Positions 41,893-52,390 of a stretch of DNA of 64,000 bases are shown piece by piece (the first letter of the stretch is position 1; each line of letters starts with the position of its first letter). The stretch lies in NCBI GenBank assembly GCA_938083505.1, contig CALKCF010000007.1, positions 62,001 to 126,000 of the forward strand, given 5' to 3'. This DNA comes from an uncultured archaeon. Its GTDB lineage: Archaea; Thermoproteota; Nitrososphaeria_A; Caldarchaeales; Wolframiiraptoraceae. Both the position numbers and the translations under genes were made by a program. Under the pieces are notes generated by a model. That model saw only the letters and a program-made list of their open reading frames with translations. It made no database searches and had not been told where the DNA came from.

Positions 41893-44184
41893 ATGAAAAA
41901 TATTAGAGCAGAAATCAGGGTTTCGGGCATAGTCCAAGGAGTAGGCTTTAGACCGTTCGTTTATAGAATCGCTGTTAATAGGGGGCTTAAAGGATTCGTC
42001 CAGAACCTAAAGGACGCGTCGGTTAGGATAATCGTAGAAGGACCTGAATCAGACATAAAGTCATTCTTAGAAGCTCTGGTTAAGGAGAAACCACCTTTAG
42101 CTCGTATAACCAAGAGTGACGTGAGCTACTTAGAGTCAAATAATGAGTTCGTGGAGTTTAAGATACTAGAGAGCTCAAAGCAAAGTTTAGTCGCAGGCTC
42201 TGTGATACCGGCAGATGTGGCAATATGCGACGATTGTGTTAGAGAGCTCCTAGATCCTGTTGATAGACGATTCGGCTACTTCTTTATAACATGTACAAAT
42301 TGTGGACCAAGATTCACTATAATATTGGACACACCATACGACAGGCAAAATACATCCATGAGAGATTTTCCGATGTGTGAAGTGTGTATTTCTGAATATG
42401 AGGATCCCTTAAACAGGAGGTTTCATGCACAAACGATTGCGTGTTCCAAATGCGGTCCAAAAGTTTATCTAACAACCAATGATGGGGAGTTAGTTACATG
42501 TAAAGAACCGATAAAGGAAGCCGCTAAGCTTATTGACGAAGGATACATAGTAGCAATAAAGGGGAACGGTGGCTTTCATGTGGCAACAGCAACGACAATC
42601 TCAGAGCCCATAATAAGGCTTAGGAAGGCTAAGCATAGACGACAGAAACCTTTTGCAATAATGGCTAAAGATTTGAAGACCATAAGATCTTTTGCTATTG
42701 TTAGTGAGCAAGAGGAAGAACTGCTCACGTCCCTAGCGCGCCCTATCGTTTTATTACGCAAAAGCGAGGACTACTATCTATCTAAAGAGATAGCACCAGG
42801 TCTCCATAACATAGGCGTAATGCTACCATATACAGGCTTGCATCTTCTATTGCTACTTAATAGTAAGGAGCCAGCGTACGTGATGACAAGCGCAAACCCG
42901 TCAGGTGAGCCGATAGTTATACAAAATCAAGAAGCCTATGTAAGAATCAAAAGGGACGTTGACTACATGCTCCTTCATGATCGGGAAATTGTTAACAGAT
43001 GCGATGATTCCGTTGTAAGGGTTGTTGACGGCTCTATAAGCTTTATACGCCGTTCAAGGGGTTATGCGCCAGAACCAATTATTTTATCATATGAATATAA
43101 CAAAAATATCTTTGCTTTAGGAGGTGAACTTAACGTTACTGCTTGTATCCTTATGGGCGATAAGGCGTTCTTAACGCAACATATTGGTGACATAGAATGT
43201 GTAGAAACTTATGAGTTTTTGAAGTCGGCAATTCACCACCTTGCTAAGCTTACCAGAGCGCAGCCAGAAGTGATAGCTCACGATCTACATCCAAGTTTTC
43301 ATACAACCAGACTCGCAGAGGAACTAGCTGAAAAGTTTAAGATACCAGCGTTACCTGTCCAGCATCACCACGCGCACGTTGCCTCAGTAATGGCAGAATA
43401 CGGATTAGAAGAAGTTATAGGAATAGCGTGCGACGGGTTCGGTTATGGTAGCGATGGCTTAGCGTGGGGTGGTGAAGTTCTTTTATGCGATGATAACGGT
43501 TATCGTCGTATGGGACATCTGGAGAATCATCCAATGCCAGGTGGTGATCTTGCGACAAAGTATCCAATAAGGATGGCCGCGGGAATACTATTTGGGTCAA
43601 ATTTATGTGAGGAATGGTTATTTTTGAATGCTGATAAACTTCCAAGAGGAAGATACGAAGCAGAATTAATATTAAAACAGCTCAAGAATGGAAAAAATAT
43701 AAAGACTTCGAGCGTTGGTAGGATTTTGGATAGTGTTGCAGCCATATTAGGTATATGTTACGAGAGAACCTACGAAGGTGAACCTCCCATGAAGCTCGAG
43801 TCCGCAGCAATAGGTGGCTCGGACATCTTGAGGCTTAAACCAGAAATAAAAGGCAGGGTCTTGAACACAAAATGCTTGGTAGAATCAATTGCGGAAATAG
43901 CGATAAAAGGATTGGATCCAAAGAAGGTAAGAGACCTTGCTTTCTCAGCCCAGAATTATCTGGCAGTAGGCTTAGCTGAGCTTGCATTGGAAATAGCAAT
44001 CAGTGAAGGTGTGAAGAACATTGCTTTCACGGGTGGTGTGGCATACAACGAACAAATAATGGCGACGGTACGGCGAATTGTTGAGGTTAGAGGTTTTAGG
44101 TTCTATACAAATACGAGGGCTCCACCCGGTGATGGTGGGCTCTCGCTCGGTCAAGCAGCAATCGCAGCTAAATTGAGCAATTAG
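41893..44184 (+). CDS. hypF: Carbamoyltransferase HypF
   Basis: A 763-residue HypF protein that makes the carbamoyl group for the cyanide ligands of the hydrogenase iron from carbamoyl phosphate and ATP. Domain order is complete: acylphosphatase (residues 5-90, SGIVQGVGFRPFVYRIA), a double zinc-finger region (CDDCVREL ... CTNCGPRF and CEVCISEY ... CSKCGPK), a YrdC-like domain (KGNGGFHVA, RRQKPFAIMAKD), and the Kae1-like C-terminal domain (QHHHAHVASVMAE, CDGFGYGSDG, FTGGVAYNE). Length is typical. It supplies the remaining Hyp protein missing from the hypBACD-hypE cluster. Confidence 0.96.
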   Translation: MKNIRAEIRVSGIVQGVGFRPFVYRIAVNRGLKGFVQNLKDASVRIIVEGPESDIKSFLEALVKEKPPLARITKSDVSYLESNNEFVEFKILESSKQSLVAGSVIPADVAICDDCVRELLDPVDRRFGYFFITCTNCGPRFTIILDTPYDRQNTSMRDFPMCEVCISEYEDPLNRRFHAQTIACSKCGPKVYLTTNDGELVTCKEPIKEAAKLIDEGYIVAIKGNGGFHVATATTISEPIIRLRKAKHRRQKPFAIMAKDLKTIRSFAIVSEQEEELLTSLARPIVLLRKSEDYYLSKEIAPGLHNIGVMLPYTGLHLLLLLNSKEPAYVMTSANPSGEPIVIQNQEAYVRIKRDVDYMLLHDREIVNRCDDSVVRVVDGSISFIRRSRGYAPEPIILSYEYNKNIFALGGELNVTACILMGDKAFLTQHIGDIECVETYEFLKSAIHHLAKLTRAQPEVIAHDLHPSFHTTRLAEELAEKFKIPALPVQHHHAHVASVMAEYGLEEVIGIACDGFGYGSDGLAWGGEVLLCDDNGYRRMGHLENHPMPGGDLATKYPIRMAAGILFGSNLCEEWLFLNADKLPRGRYEAELILKQLKNGKNIKTSSVGRILDSVAAILGICYERTYEGEPPMKLESAAIGGSDILRLKPEIKGRVLNTKCLVESIAEIAIKGLDPKKVRDLAFSAQNYLAVGLAELALEIAISEGVKNIAFTGGVAYNEQIMATVRRIVEVRGFRFYTNTRAPPGDGGLSLGQAAIAAKLSN

Positions 44185-44323
44185 TGCTATAATTTTTTAA
44201 TGTTAGGTTATTTTATAGACTCTAGATAATAAATAGCGTTATAAACGTTATAGAGTATCTCGAAGGGTTATTCAATAACTGAGAAGCAGATATAAGGCAC
44301 CGCTGATTTAAATCTATGAACAT

Positions 44324-45121
44324 ATGGTCTGGTCTGAAAAGACGGACAACACTATAACCGTCAGTGAAAGAGTTAAAAAGGCCATGCAAAACCTAGGTCT
44401 TACTGATTACGAGGTTAGGGCATATCTTCCACTTATCCAAATAGGTCCATTGACCGCTAGCGAGTTGAGCAGCATAGCTGAAATACCTTATTCAAAGATT
44501 TATGAGGTATTAGGAAGCCTGGAGGAGAAAGGATGGATCGAGGTAGAGGGCGGAAGGCCTGCAAGATATCACGCAAAATCTCCAATTACAGCTGTCGAGA
44601 CTATGAAATTAAAGCTTGAGGAAAAAATCCAACAAAATAGCAATATAATAATATCCGAACTTATGCCAATATTTGAGAATAGGTGGGCCAAGGAAAAGCC
44701 AGACATCTGGATATTAAGAGGGGAGCAGAATATTTTAGCTAAGCTGAAAGAGCTTATCACTAATTGCGAGCGGGAACTTTTATTGGCAACACCAACTCTT
44801 TCTAAAGAGCTTTTACATATGTTGTTACCGTTTTTTATAACAATCAAGGGGAAGAATGGTAGAGTACAAATAATGCTCACGTCAGATATTGAACAACAAA
44901 CGTTGAAGAAGTTAGCCGAAGTTGCAGAAGTCAGGGTCAGAGAACATATGTTTGGCTGCGGTGCGATTCGTGATTTGAAGGAGGTTATGATAATGTTTGT
45001 AGCAGAAAACGGAAAGAGACCAGCTATAGCTATATGGTCAGAGCATGCGAGTTTAGCAAAGTTTGCCAGGGACTACTTTGACTACCTTTGGAACAGCGCA
45101 TATCCTATAAAAAAAGTTTAA
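44324..45121 (+). CDS. TrmB-family transcriptional regulator
   Basis: A 265-residue TrmB-like regulator. The N-terminal winged helix reads LTDYEVRAYLPLIQIGPLTA, SELSSIAEIPYSKIYEVLGS, then LEEKGWIEVEGG, the normal TrmB HTH. A coiled segment and a C-terminal regulatory domain (LLLATPTLSKELLHMLLPF, IKGKNGRVQIMLTS) follow. TrmB proteins control sugar or central-metabolism genes in archaea by binding small ligands. The ligand and targets are unknown. The nearest gene downstream is the UPF0182 protein. Confidence 0.88.
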   Translation: MVWSEKTDNTITVSERVKKAMQNLGLTDYEVRAYLPLIQIGPLTASELSSIAEIPYSKIYEVLGSLEEKGWIEVEGGRPARYHAKSPITAVETMKLKLEEKIQQNSNIIISELMPIFENRWAKEKPDIWILRGEQNILAKLKELITNCERELLLATPTLSKELLHMLLPFFITIKGKNGRVQIMLTSDIEQQTLKKLAEVAEVRVREHMFGCGAIRDLKEVMIMFVAENGKRPAIAIWSEHASLAKFARDYFDYLWNSAYPIKKV

Positions 45122-45148
45122 AGTCACCATTAAATAAATTCGAATCGT

Positions 45149-47959
45149 ATGCGGACCACATACCACCCAAATAGAAAGTCACTCTCAAGAAGATGGGCAA
45201 TTAGGATAATGGCGGCGATAATAATCTTATTAATGTTTTTTATAATCGGCAGTCAGACAGTCAACATATTCCTAAATTTCATAGAGTTCGGCGAACTTTT
45301 CATAAGACCCTTTTACTATGCGTTGATTGGTGGTCTAACACTTTCGGCAATAGCTTTTTTTAGAGTCGATTTTAAGAATAGAAGGTCGCTCATTTTTTGG
45401 TTCCTCAAGTTATTCGTAACTGTTGTTAGAAGTCCTGGTATAATCCATATTGATCTAATGGATTTTTCAAACTTTAAGATGAGTGTGCGTAATTTTGTAG
45501 TTTGGCAGATAACGAAAACAATATTGGGAATGGTATTTTTCACAAACACACTCTTCGGTATGTCAGTGTTATCTATGCTGAATGGGTGGGACCCAGGGTT
45601 GGGTGAGATTTGGAGGATATTCCTCTTACCGTTCATCACACCACCCATTAACGAGTCTTTCGCCCAAACTATGGTAATGCCGACACTTCCAGCATTGTTG
45701 CTTATCGTACCCCTAATACTCAACGCGCTAGGGGTTAGGATTGTCGTTTTAGTAGGCCTCACACAGTTAATTAAGAGCATTACTACGTCATTCATAAAGT
45801 ATTTAGAGGAAGGTAAACTCATAATACCTATTGCTACAATAGAAGCGTTAATAGCTGTTGGACTCTTTTGGACTGCTTTTAATTCGTTCTTTACGACGTA
45901 CATAGATTATAACACGAAAGTAACCCTCATAGCAACGATAACTGTTGCGACGTTATTTGCGGTTTACGCATATATTGACTCTCGTAAATTAAGCAGTCTG
46001 GGAAACATTTATGTGAGAATCGGTGCTATAGTACTTGTCGCCTTACTAGCGGGCTCTATTATCGCCATACAAAATAGCATAGCGGATGCGAGAAAAGTAG
46101 AGTGGTTGGGCCCTTATGTCGTCCAAGAAATATCTGTAAATCGCTATTTTGCAGAACTTGATAAGATTAAGGAATTACCGTATAATTTTTCTATAAAAGA
46201 GGTACGTCAAGAAGTAATACCTCTGTATGTTGAAAAAAATAAAAACCTATTATCAAAGATTAGGTTATGGGATTGGGATGCGGCATTCACAAAGCTTAAG
46301 CCGGAGATAGGCCTTATACCATATGTTGATTTTGAAGATTCTGACATAATAAGGTTCAACGGTACACTTTACTGGAGCGCATCTATGAAACCTATACTAC
46401 CAGCGTTCGTGAGACCTGAAGATCGTTGGTTCAACGAACACATGGTTTATACACATGTACCAAACGGTTTCCTTTTACTGAATGCACATAACGGAACAAT
46501 TGAAGATTCTAGCAAATTTTTTAAACAGCGTAGAGTCTATTACGGGGAAGGTGGGTTACTTTCAACTACATGGTCAGCTTATGTGGTTGGTGAAGAAGTA
46601 AGTAAAGAGGTTGGCGGAAACTTCTATTCAGGAAAAGGCGGTGTAGATACTCATCCACCGTTGAGCTGGTTATTTGATGTAACGTTCATGTTATCATATC
46701 CCGACAAAATAGTTCACATAATGAGGTACAAAGACGTATATGATCGAATGAAACTTCTATTCCCTTACTTCTCGTATGAGTGGGAGAATCAACGAATTGA
46801 TATGTTTCCAGTAACGGATGGTGAAAGGACCTATTGGTTAATGCCACTCATCTTTAGGATAGCTGCTGAGAATGTGCCATGGAGTAAGGGCGCGTTCTTT
46901 ACACGCTTTGTTGGTTACTCGTTGATAGATGTCTACGATGGGACAGTACAACTTATAGTAATAGGTGATGATTTCTTCAGCGAGCTGTTCAAAAACCTTT
47001 ATGCCGAATATGTTAGCGCAGAAATACCTGTTTGGTTATATAAACAAACCAGGTATCCTGTTGAGTTATTTGAATGGAGGATTGGTATGTACAACAAGTA
47101 TCATGTCAGGAATCCTGCTACATTTATAGGTGCAAGGGAGTTTTTCGAAATCCCTGAAGGGGTCGAAACGTACTTCGTATACGCACAACCGCCTGGTTTC
47201 GAGGACATCGAGTTCATTGGCATACTTTCTTTACAACTTAAAGGCGCTTTAGGAAGGAATCTCGCAGGTTATGCTATTGTAAGAAATGACTATCCCCATC
47301 TTGGTGAAGTAATCGTCTATAAAGTCCCCTTAGAGTCCGCAGTTAAGCTTTTAGGTCCAACGGCAGCACTTGAAGCCTTAAAAAGGGACCCGGTCTTTAA
47401 GCAGATGGAGACCCTGCTTAGAAATCCAAGGATAGGTGACGTTATATTATACCAAATCGGTGAATACCCAGTTTACTTTATTCCAGTATATACGGCACCG
47501 GCAGAGGGTGTCGTAACAACGATTGGTACTGTAGCAGTTGTAGGTGCCACTTTTACCGGTGAATACTACGTGGGCCTTGGATCTACGCCTGAGAGCGCAT
47601 TCAGGACGTTCATTTCAAAGTTGGCAGGGTTAGAGACGTTACCTCCTGAGATTACGGGGAGAGAACAAAGAATTTCCGACGTTAAGGAGTTTATTTCGAC
47701 ACTATTCGAGCACGCAAACGTCACAGTGAGGAGGCCCGAAAAGATAAACGCACATTTGGTTTTCCTCGAAGGTAAGGTAAGTGTAAAGTCGCTCGAAGAT
47801 TATAAAAAAGTGGAAGAGCTAGTTCAGATGTTTATAAAAAGATGGGTAGAAAAGAGGGTTTTAGAGTGGTTAGAGGATAATGTTATTAACTACGGTGTTA
47901 TTATAATAGAAAATGGGATAATAGAATTGCATTATGTATCCGTCGTTTTAGAAGAGTAG
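45149..47959 (+). CDS. UPF0182 family large membrane protein
   Basis: A 936-residue protein that fits UPF0182 (COG1615). Residues 1-320 hold about seven to eight hydrophobic helices; the rest is a large, presumably external domain with the family's conserved motifs, e.g. THPPLSWLFD and ERTYWLMPLIFR. Function is unknown for this family, which is known mainly from actinobacteria and cyanobacteria and from scattered archaea. It may be in one transcript with the downstream membrane-anchored Hsp20-like protein (12 bases apart). Confidence 0.85.
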   Translation: MRTTYHPNRKSLSRRWAIRIMAAIIILLMFFIIGSQTVNIFLNFIEFGELFIRPFYYALIGGLTLSAIAFFRVDFKNRRSLIFWFLKLFVTVVRSPGIIHIDLMDFSNFKMSVRNFVVWQITKTILGMVFFTNTLFGMSVLSMLNGWDPGLGEIWRIFLLPFITPPINESFAQTMVMPTLPALLLIVPLILNALGVRIVVLVGLTQLIKSITTSFIKYLEEGKLIIPIATIEALIAVGLFWTAFNSFFTTYIDYNTKVTLIATITVATLFAVYAYIDSRKLSSLGNIYVRIGAIVLVALLAGSIIAIQNSIADARKVEWLGPYVVQEISVNRYFAELDKIKELPYNFSIKEVRQEVIPLYVEKNKNLLSKIRLWDWDAAFTKLKPEIGLIPYVDFEDSDIIRFNGTLYWSASMKPILPAFVRPEDRWFNEHMVYTHVPNGFLLLNAHNGTIEDSSKFFKQRRVYYGEGGLLSTTWSAYVVGEEVSKEVGGNFYSGKGGVDTHPPLSWLFDVTFMLSYPDKIVHIMRYKDVYDRMKLLFPYFSYEWENQRIDMFPVTDGERTYWLMPLIFRIAAENVPWSKGAFFTRFVGYSLIDVYDGTVQLIVIGDDFFSELFKNLYAEYVSAEIPVWLYKQTRYPVELFEWRIGMYNKYHVRNPATFIGAREFFEIPEGVETYFVYAQPPGFEDIEFIGILSLQLKGALGRNLAGYAIVRNDYPHLGEVIVYKVPLESAVKLLGPTAALEALKRDPVFKQMETLLRNPRIGDVILYQIGEYPVYFIPVYTAPAEGVVTTIGTVAVVGATFTGEYYVGLGSTPESAFRTFISKLAGLETLPPEITGREQRISDVKEFISTLFEHANVTVRRPEKINAHLVFLEGKVSVKSLEDYKKVEELVQMFIKRWVEKRVLEWLEDNVINYGVIIIENGIIELHYVSVVLEE

Positions 47960-47971
47960 TCGGTGTAAAGT

Positions 47972-48394
47972 ATGCAGACCAGCAAGAATCACAAAGTTCA
48001 GGAGTTTAGGCCCTTGATGGTAGTGCTTTTGACAGTGCTTATGATTGTAGTTATCGTATTTGCCCTTAGAATGCATAGAGGGTTTATAGGAATAGTATTG
48101 ACATTACTTGTAATATTTATACTATTTTACTGGATAAAAGAGATTCGTAAGATGCTCAAAAAATCAGGACTGAAAGATTTTATATACGAAGTATTAGATG
48201 AGGGAAATTACGTAAGCATAATTGCACAAGTTCCAGGCCCTGAAGACGATGTAAAGGTATTGATGTTAGGTAAGCGTGTAATCATAAAAGGTGGGGACGG
48301 TTTTAGAAAGACTGTAACTTTGCCCTATAATGTGGAGCTGGTAAATAAAACATACAAAAATGGGATTTTAACAATAAAAATGCAAAAATTGTAG
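47972..48394 (+). CDS. Membrane-anchored Hsp20-like (alpha-crystallin domain) protein
   Basis: A 140-residue protein. Residues 14-58 contain two hydrophobic segments (VVLLTVLMIVVIVFAL and FIGIVLTLLVIFILFYWI). The C-terminal 70 residues look like a small heat-shock alpha-crystallin fold: DFIYEVLDEGNYVSIIAQVP, GPEDDVKVLMLGKRVIIKGG, then TVTLPYNVELVNKTYKNGIL with the typical YKNGIL strand. It would be an anchored chaperone or an assembly factor for the UPF0182 protein encoded 12 bases upstream. The domain is a pattern call; function is inference. Confidence 0.72.
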   Translation: MQTSKNHKVQEFRPLMVVLLTVLMIVVIVFALRMHRGFIGIVLTLLVIFILFYWIKEIRKMLKKSGLKDFIYEVLDEGNYVSIIAQVPGPEDDVKVLMLGKRVIIKGGDGFRKTVTLPYNVELVNKTYKNGILTIKMQKL

Positions 48395-48416
48395 GATTTT
48401 TAACATTTGATTTTTG

Positions 48417-50042
48417 CTAAAGTTCGCTCTTCTTCTCCTCTTCGCTCTTCTTCTCTGTAAACTTCTTCCTTGAAGCAGCGACAACGTCATCGATACGCAA
48501 TATCATCGCAGCTGCCTCTAAAGATGACTTCAACGCATTCTCTTTGACTCTTAGCGGCTCTAGGACGCCCAGCTTTAACATATCTTCGACCTTACCGTTG
48601 AAGAGGTTAATGCCATAACTCTTGCCATTATTCTCATGGGCATGTCGTAACGAGGCCATTATCTCAACAGGCTCAAGACCTGCATTCTCCGCAAGGGTTC
48701 TCGGTACGACTTCTATGGCATCGGCGAAAGCAAGGAAGGCCAACTGTTCCTTGCCCGTTAGCTTACCCATCTCTTTTCGTATAGCCTTAGCTATTTCTAT
48801 TTCTGTTGCACCACCACCCGGTACTATTTTGTTGTTTTCAACAAGGTTGATGACGTTCATGATAGCATCGTTTAAAGCCCTCTCGGCCTCATCCATCTGT
48901 CTCTCCAGACCTGCGCGAATCATTATGGAAACCGCACCAGGATTCTCGCATTTTTCAACGAACACTAGTCTATCCTCGCCTATTTTCCTCTCCTCTACCA
49001 GCCCAGCACTTCCTAAATCTTTCTCAATGAGACTTTCGATGTTTGTGACGATTCTCCCTCCTGTAGCTTTTGCCAACTTTTCCATGTCGGACCTCTTAAC
49101 GCGTCTTACGGCGAGTATGCCGGCCTTCGCTAAGAAGAACTGGGCGGCATCATCTATACCCTTCTGACATACCACGACGTTTGCACCGACAGAAACTATC
49201 TTATCAACCATTTCTTTGAGTATGTTTGTCTCTTCGTCCAAGAACGCCTTTATCTTAGATGGATCTCTGATCCTGATTTCGGCGCTGAATTCTGTCTTTT
49301 CTATCTCAAGCGGCGTGTCAAGTAGCGCTATCTTAGCATTCTCTACTCTCTTTGGCATTGCGGGATGGACAACCTCTTTATCAATTACAATGCCTCTTAC
49401 AAGCTCGGACTCCATGAGACTCTTACCAACTTTCTTCACGATTTGTATGTCGTCTTTATCAGCTACCAATTTGCCATCTCTTTCCTTTACGACCGAAAGT
49501 ACAGCCTCTATCGCTAAGTCAGCTATATGGTCCAATGCATATCCTAGCGATTTGCTACCAAGCGCAGTCTTTACAACGTTCTTGATCGTATTCTTGTCTT
49601 TCAGGTCTACGGTTAACGTTATATCTTGGAGAGTCTTATATGCAATGTCCAGTGCCTTTCTATAACCACTAATTATGGTGCTTGGGTGGATTTTCTGCTC
49701 CATGAGTTCCTCGGCCTTTTTAAGAAGCTCACCCGCCAAGATGACTGCTGTAGTTGTACCATCACCAACCGTTTCATCTTGCGCTTTAGCGACCTCTACC
49801 ATCATCTTAGCAGCAGGGTGCTCGACGTCTATCTTCTTGAGAATAGTTGCACCGTCATTCGTGACAACGACGTCGCCTAGACTATCTACTAACATTTTAT
49901 CCATTCCTTTCGGCCCAAGCGTACTCTTGACCATTTCCGCGACTATCTTGGCTGCCAAGATATTGTTATGCTGGGCCGGTCTACCTCTTGTCCTTTGAGT
50001 CCCTTCTTTTAATATTAAGATAGGCTGCTTTACCATAGACAT
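48417..50042 (-). CDS. Thermosome subunit (group II chaperonin)
   Basis: A 541-residue archaeal group II chaperonin that folds proteins in an ATP-driven double ring. ATP-binding motifs are complete: [34 protein letters not shown] and the C-terminal GGGATEIE. The C-terminus is charged, [16 protein letters not shown]. The ATG at 50042 is preceded by GAGAGGTGAT, a good Shine-Dalgarno; a GTG at 50054 inside that element is less likely. Only one subunit is encoded in the window. Confidence 0.97.
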   Translation of the reverse strand: MSMVKQPILILKEGTQRTRGRPAQHNNILAAKIVAEMVKSTLGPKGMDKMLVDSLGDVVVTNDGATILKKIDVEHPAAKMMVEVAKAQDETVGDGTTTAVILAGELLKKAEELMEQKIHPSTIISGYRKALDIAYKTLQDITLTVDLKDKNTIKNVVKTALGSKSLGYALDHIADLAIEAVLSVVKERDGKLVADKDDIQIVKKVGKSLMESELVRGIVIDKEVVHPAMPKRVENAKIALLDTPLEIEKTEFSAEIRIRDPSKIKAFLDEETNILKEMVDKIVSVGANVVVCQKGIDDAAQFFLAKAGILAVRRVKRSDMEKLAKATGGRIVTNIESLIEKDLGSAGLVEERKIGEDRLVFVEKCENPGAVSIMIRAGLERQMDEAERALNDAIMNVINLVENNKIVPGGGATEIEIAKAIRKEMGKLTGKEQLAFLAFADAIEVVPRTLAENAGLEPVEIMASLRHAHENNGKSYGINLFNGKVEDMLKLGVLEPLRVKENALKSSLEAAAMILRIDDVVAASRKKFTEKKSEEEKKSEL

Positions 50043-50200
50043 GTTTAATATCACCTCTCAGCAGTTTTCGAGAAATTCACTGTATCAAGCAAAATATTAA
50101 GGTTTAGTCATAATTGTGTCATATTCGGACGATTTCGCTTTTTTAATTTTTTAATATGAGGAAATGCTTAATTTGTGGAGGTTTATAAAATATTTTTGCC

Positions 50201-50275
50201 GCTCCGGTAGTATAGTCCGGTTAAGTATACGGGCCTCTCGAGCCCGGGACCCGGGTTCAAATCCCGGCCGGAGCA
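50201..50275 (+). tRNA. tRNA-Glu (CTC)
   Basis: The acceptor stem GCTCCGG/CCGGAGC pairs fully, the D-arm has TAGTATAGTCCGG, the anticodon stem CGGGC/GCCCG holds the loop CTCTCGA with anticodon CTC (glutamate), and the T-arm is ACCCGGGTTCAAATCCCGG. The discriminator is A at 50275; CCA is not encoded. No intron is seen. About 75 nt. Confidence 0.95.
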
Positions 50276-50399
50276 TCATTCAACGCTTAACTAATTCGGG
50301 TCTGATACAGAAAAGAGTAGCATTGCGTTTGAATGTTTATACGTTAGGTATTACATCTAAACTTTGCCCCAATGAAGAGTCCAAAAGCTCACACGGAGC

Positions 50400-51170
50400 T
50401 TATGAAGAACCATAGGGTCGCTGAGGGGTAACTTCCTTCTTCTGTTCAAACAACGCCTCCAAACCGGAGCCGACCTTCACCTTTATACGCTCAAGCTCAT
50501 ACTTTATCTCCGGTAACTTTTCGATAAAATTTCCCAAAAGATCAATAGGCACAATCGCCACGCCACTCTCGATCTGTTTGTTTGAATCGTAAAGTGTCAA
50601 TATTGCTGGGATTATCTCGACTGTCATTTCACCTTTTCCGAGGATGCTTGATAAATATTCTGCAAACACATGAGCCCTATCTATCTGGTTCTTTATTATA
50701 AATAACAATCTTTTTCCACTTAAAACAGCATTCCATCTTTTACAGTCAAGGAGCAAGACTATAGAACTCTTTGTGGCCAGAACATCTATCTCATACCTCT
50801 TTTTTAACAACCGCAGCCTTAGGTTTGTCAGAACGTTAAATCCACATTCGCTCAGAACCTTTGCAGAAAGCGCCTCGAAATCCTTCCAAGATATGTGTCT
50901 GGCGAGAATTTCAGCAGGGGCACCATTCCTAATGCATTTCAAAACTACTGATAACCTTTCATCGCCGGTAACTTCGATATTATTCGTATTGAAGCTTTTG
51001 CCGAGCACTCTTGAGACGATTTCGAACGCAACGTCCTTTGAGACTATGCTACGCTCAGTCAACATATCTATTGTTGTCCCACTACCGTGTGACGTAAGCT
51101 TAAGCAGATTTTCAACAACCCTAGTAACTATTTCAGGTTTAAGGTTTAGGTCAGATAAAGAGTTCTTCAT
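50400..51170 (-). CDS. Restriction-endonuclease-like (PD-(D/E)XK) nuclease-family protein
   Basis: A 256-residue protein. The middle has a nuclease-like core: YEIDVLATKSSIVLLLDCKR gives the D ... DxK pattern (ID, then DCK) of PD-(D/E)XK enzymes such as Mrr or Holliday-junction resolvase relatives. The N-terminal 90 residues are helical (ATP-cone-like 'MLTERSIVSKDVAFEIVSRV') and may bind DNA or a regulator. Conserved in many archaea as a protein of unknown role. Its start overlaps the end of cofE by 20 bases, so the two are co-transcribed. Confidence 0.72.
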   Translation of the reverse strand: MKNSLSDLNLKPEIVTRVVENLLKLTSHGSGTTIDMLTERSIVSKDVAFEIVSRVLGKSFNTNNIEVTGDERLSVVLKCIRNGAPAEILARHISWKDFEALSAKVLSECGFNVLTNLRLRLLKKRYEIDVLATKSSIVLLLDCKRWNAVLSGKRLLFIIKNQIDRAHVFAEYLSSILGKGEMTVEIIPAILTLYDSNKQIESGVAIVPIDLLGNFIEKLPEIKYELERIKVKVGSGLEALFEQKKEVTPQRPYGSS

Positions 51171-51909
51171 GTTTTTCCCTTAATATGACAGATGCGGGTA
51201 CATCATCTCTTATGTACTTATAACCTCTAATTATAGCCACAGGTATACCTTCAGCAGCCTGTCCTATCACGAGTTCGGCGGCACTACATAGCTCGTCTGC
51301 GACGCATGTAATCTTTGACCGCAACATCCTCCCAAAAAGATCCACTTCACCCCTTCTATCCCACAGTGGTTGTATGCCACTACACCCTATTGCCACATTA
51401 ATCAAGCCTCTACGGAAAGGCCTACCTTGAGTATCTGATATAATAACGGCAACTCGCGAGCCTGTAAGCCTTTCTATATCTTCTCTTATCTTTTTAGCTG
51501 ACAAATCAGGGTCATCTGGTAGCGTGACGACACTGTTATCCTCGGATACATTAGACACGTCCACGCCGGCGTTAGCACAAATAATCCCGTGTTTTGTCCT
51601 AGATATTATTATTCCGTTGTATATCCTTAATATGCTTTTTGATTCCCTCAGTATAACCTCAACATGTCTGGGATCCTTTCCAACCTCTTCAGCTATACGC
51701 TTTGCTAACTCGGATGGTTCAACTTCCTCAAGATTTATTATTTTTCCTTCAGCTCTAGCCACGGCAACATGTGTAATAATAATTATATCACCGTCCTTTA
51801 TACCAACGCCCATTTTTTTAGCATTCTCAACTATTATGCTAGCTAGGTCGTCGCCAGGTCTAATAATTGGCATACCTCTTATACCTATGACCTCTATTTT
51901 GTAACTCAA
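51151..51909 (-). CDS. cofE: Coenzyme F420-0:L-glutamate ligase (CofE)
   Basis: A 252-residue GTP-dependent ligase that adds glutamates to F420-0 to make F420-2. Motifs match the family: IRPGDDLASIIVENA, GDIIIITHVAVARAEG, EVILRESKSILR, ICANAGVDVSN, DTQGRPFRRGLINVAIGCSG and IGQAAEGIP. Length is normal. It indicates that the organism makes the deazaflavin cofactor F420. The downstream nuclease-like gene overlaps its 3' end. Confidence 0.95.
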   Translation of the reverse strand: MSYKIEVIGIRGMPIIRPGDDLASIIVENAKKMGVGIKDGDIIIITHVAVARAEGKIINLEEVEPSELAKRIAEEVGKDPRHVEVILRESKSILRIYNGIIISRTKHGIICANAGVDVSNVSEDNSVVTLPDDPDLSAKKIREDIERLTGSRVAVIISDTQGRPFRRGLINVAIGCSGIQPLWDRRGEVDLFGRMLRSKITCVADELCSAAELVIGQAAEGIPVAIIRGYKYIRDDVPASVILREKHEELFI

Positions 51910-51953
51910 ACCTGTCTATTGGATTTCATCGGTAAAATATATAAGTGAACGTG

Positions 51954-52253
51954 TTATGCGCCGAACTTCTCCAGTCTTTTCTTAGCCCTAATAGTAACAT
52001 CAGCTCCAAACTTTATCTCTGGCTCGCCCGTCTCAGCTGTCTTCCGCTTAACGAATAAGCCACATCTTCCATCAGAGAGCAGCTTGACCTGTACACAACT
52101 TGCATATGGACAGCGGTGACCTGTGCAAATTCCGCCTACCCAATCACATAATGGAGGGTTTTGTTTATAGTTCAGGACCTTTTTGATACATCTAAAAAAC
52201 CTACAAAGAGGATTGCATACCGGAGTTGGTTCCCTACTAGAGGTTTGACTCAA
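51954..52253 (-). CDS. Small conserved cysteine-rich protein
   Basis: A 99-residue protein of unknown function with about ten cysteines, among them VCNPLCRFFRC, PLCDWVGGICTGHRCPYASC, and a later DGRCGLF. The first half could bind one or two metal clusters (zinc or Fe-S); the C-terminal 30 residues are basic and may bind nucleic acid. I do not recognise the family. It lies just upstream of cofE on the same strand. Confidence 0.7.
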   Translation of the reverse strand: MSQTSSREPTPVCNPLCRFFRCIKKVLNYKQNPPLCDWVGGICTGHRCPYASCVQVKLLSDGRCGLFVKRKTAETGEPEIKFGADVTIRAKKRLEKFGA

Positions 52254-52390
52254 CCTTTACCCCCTACCTGTCGGCACAGCCAACGACAATTCTCAAATTT
52301 TAATATAAATAAATTAATGTTAACATATTAATATTTTGGACTCTTTTTTACACAGGAGTAGCGTACTAGTCTTATATAGGGGTTACATTA

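Noticed and set aside
48622..49167. Plus-strand 181-residue ORF and neighbours over the thermosome gene
   Set aside because: Antisense shadows of a highly conserved chaperonin gene; low-complexity Ser-rich translations.
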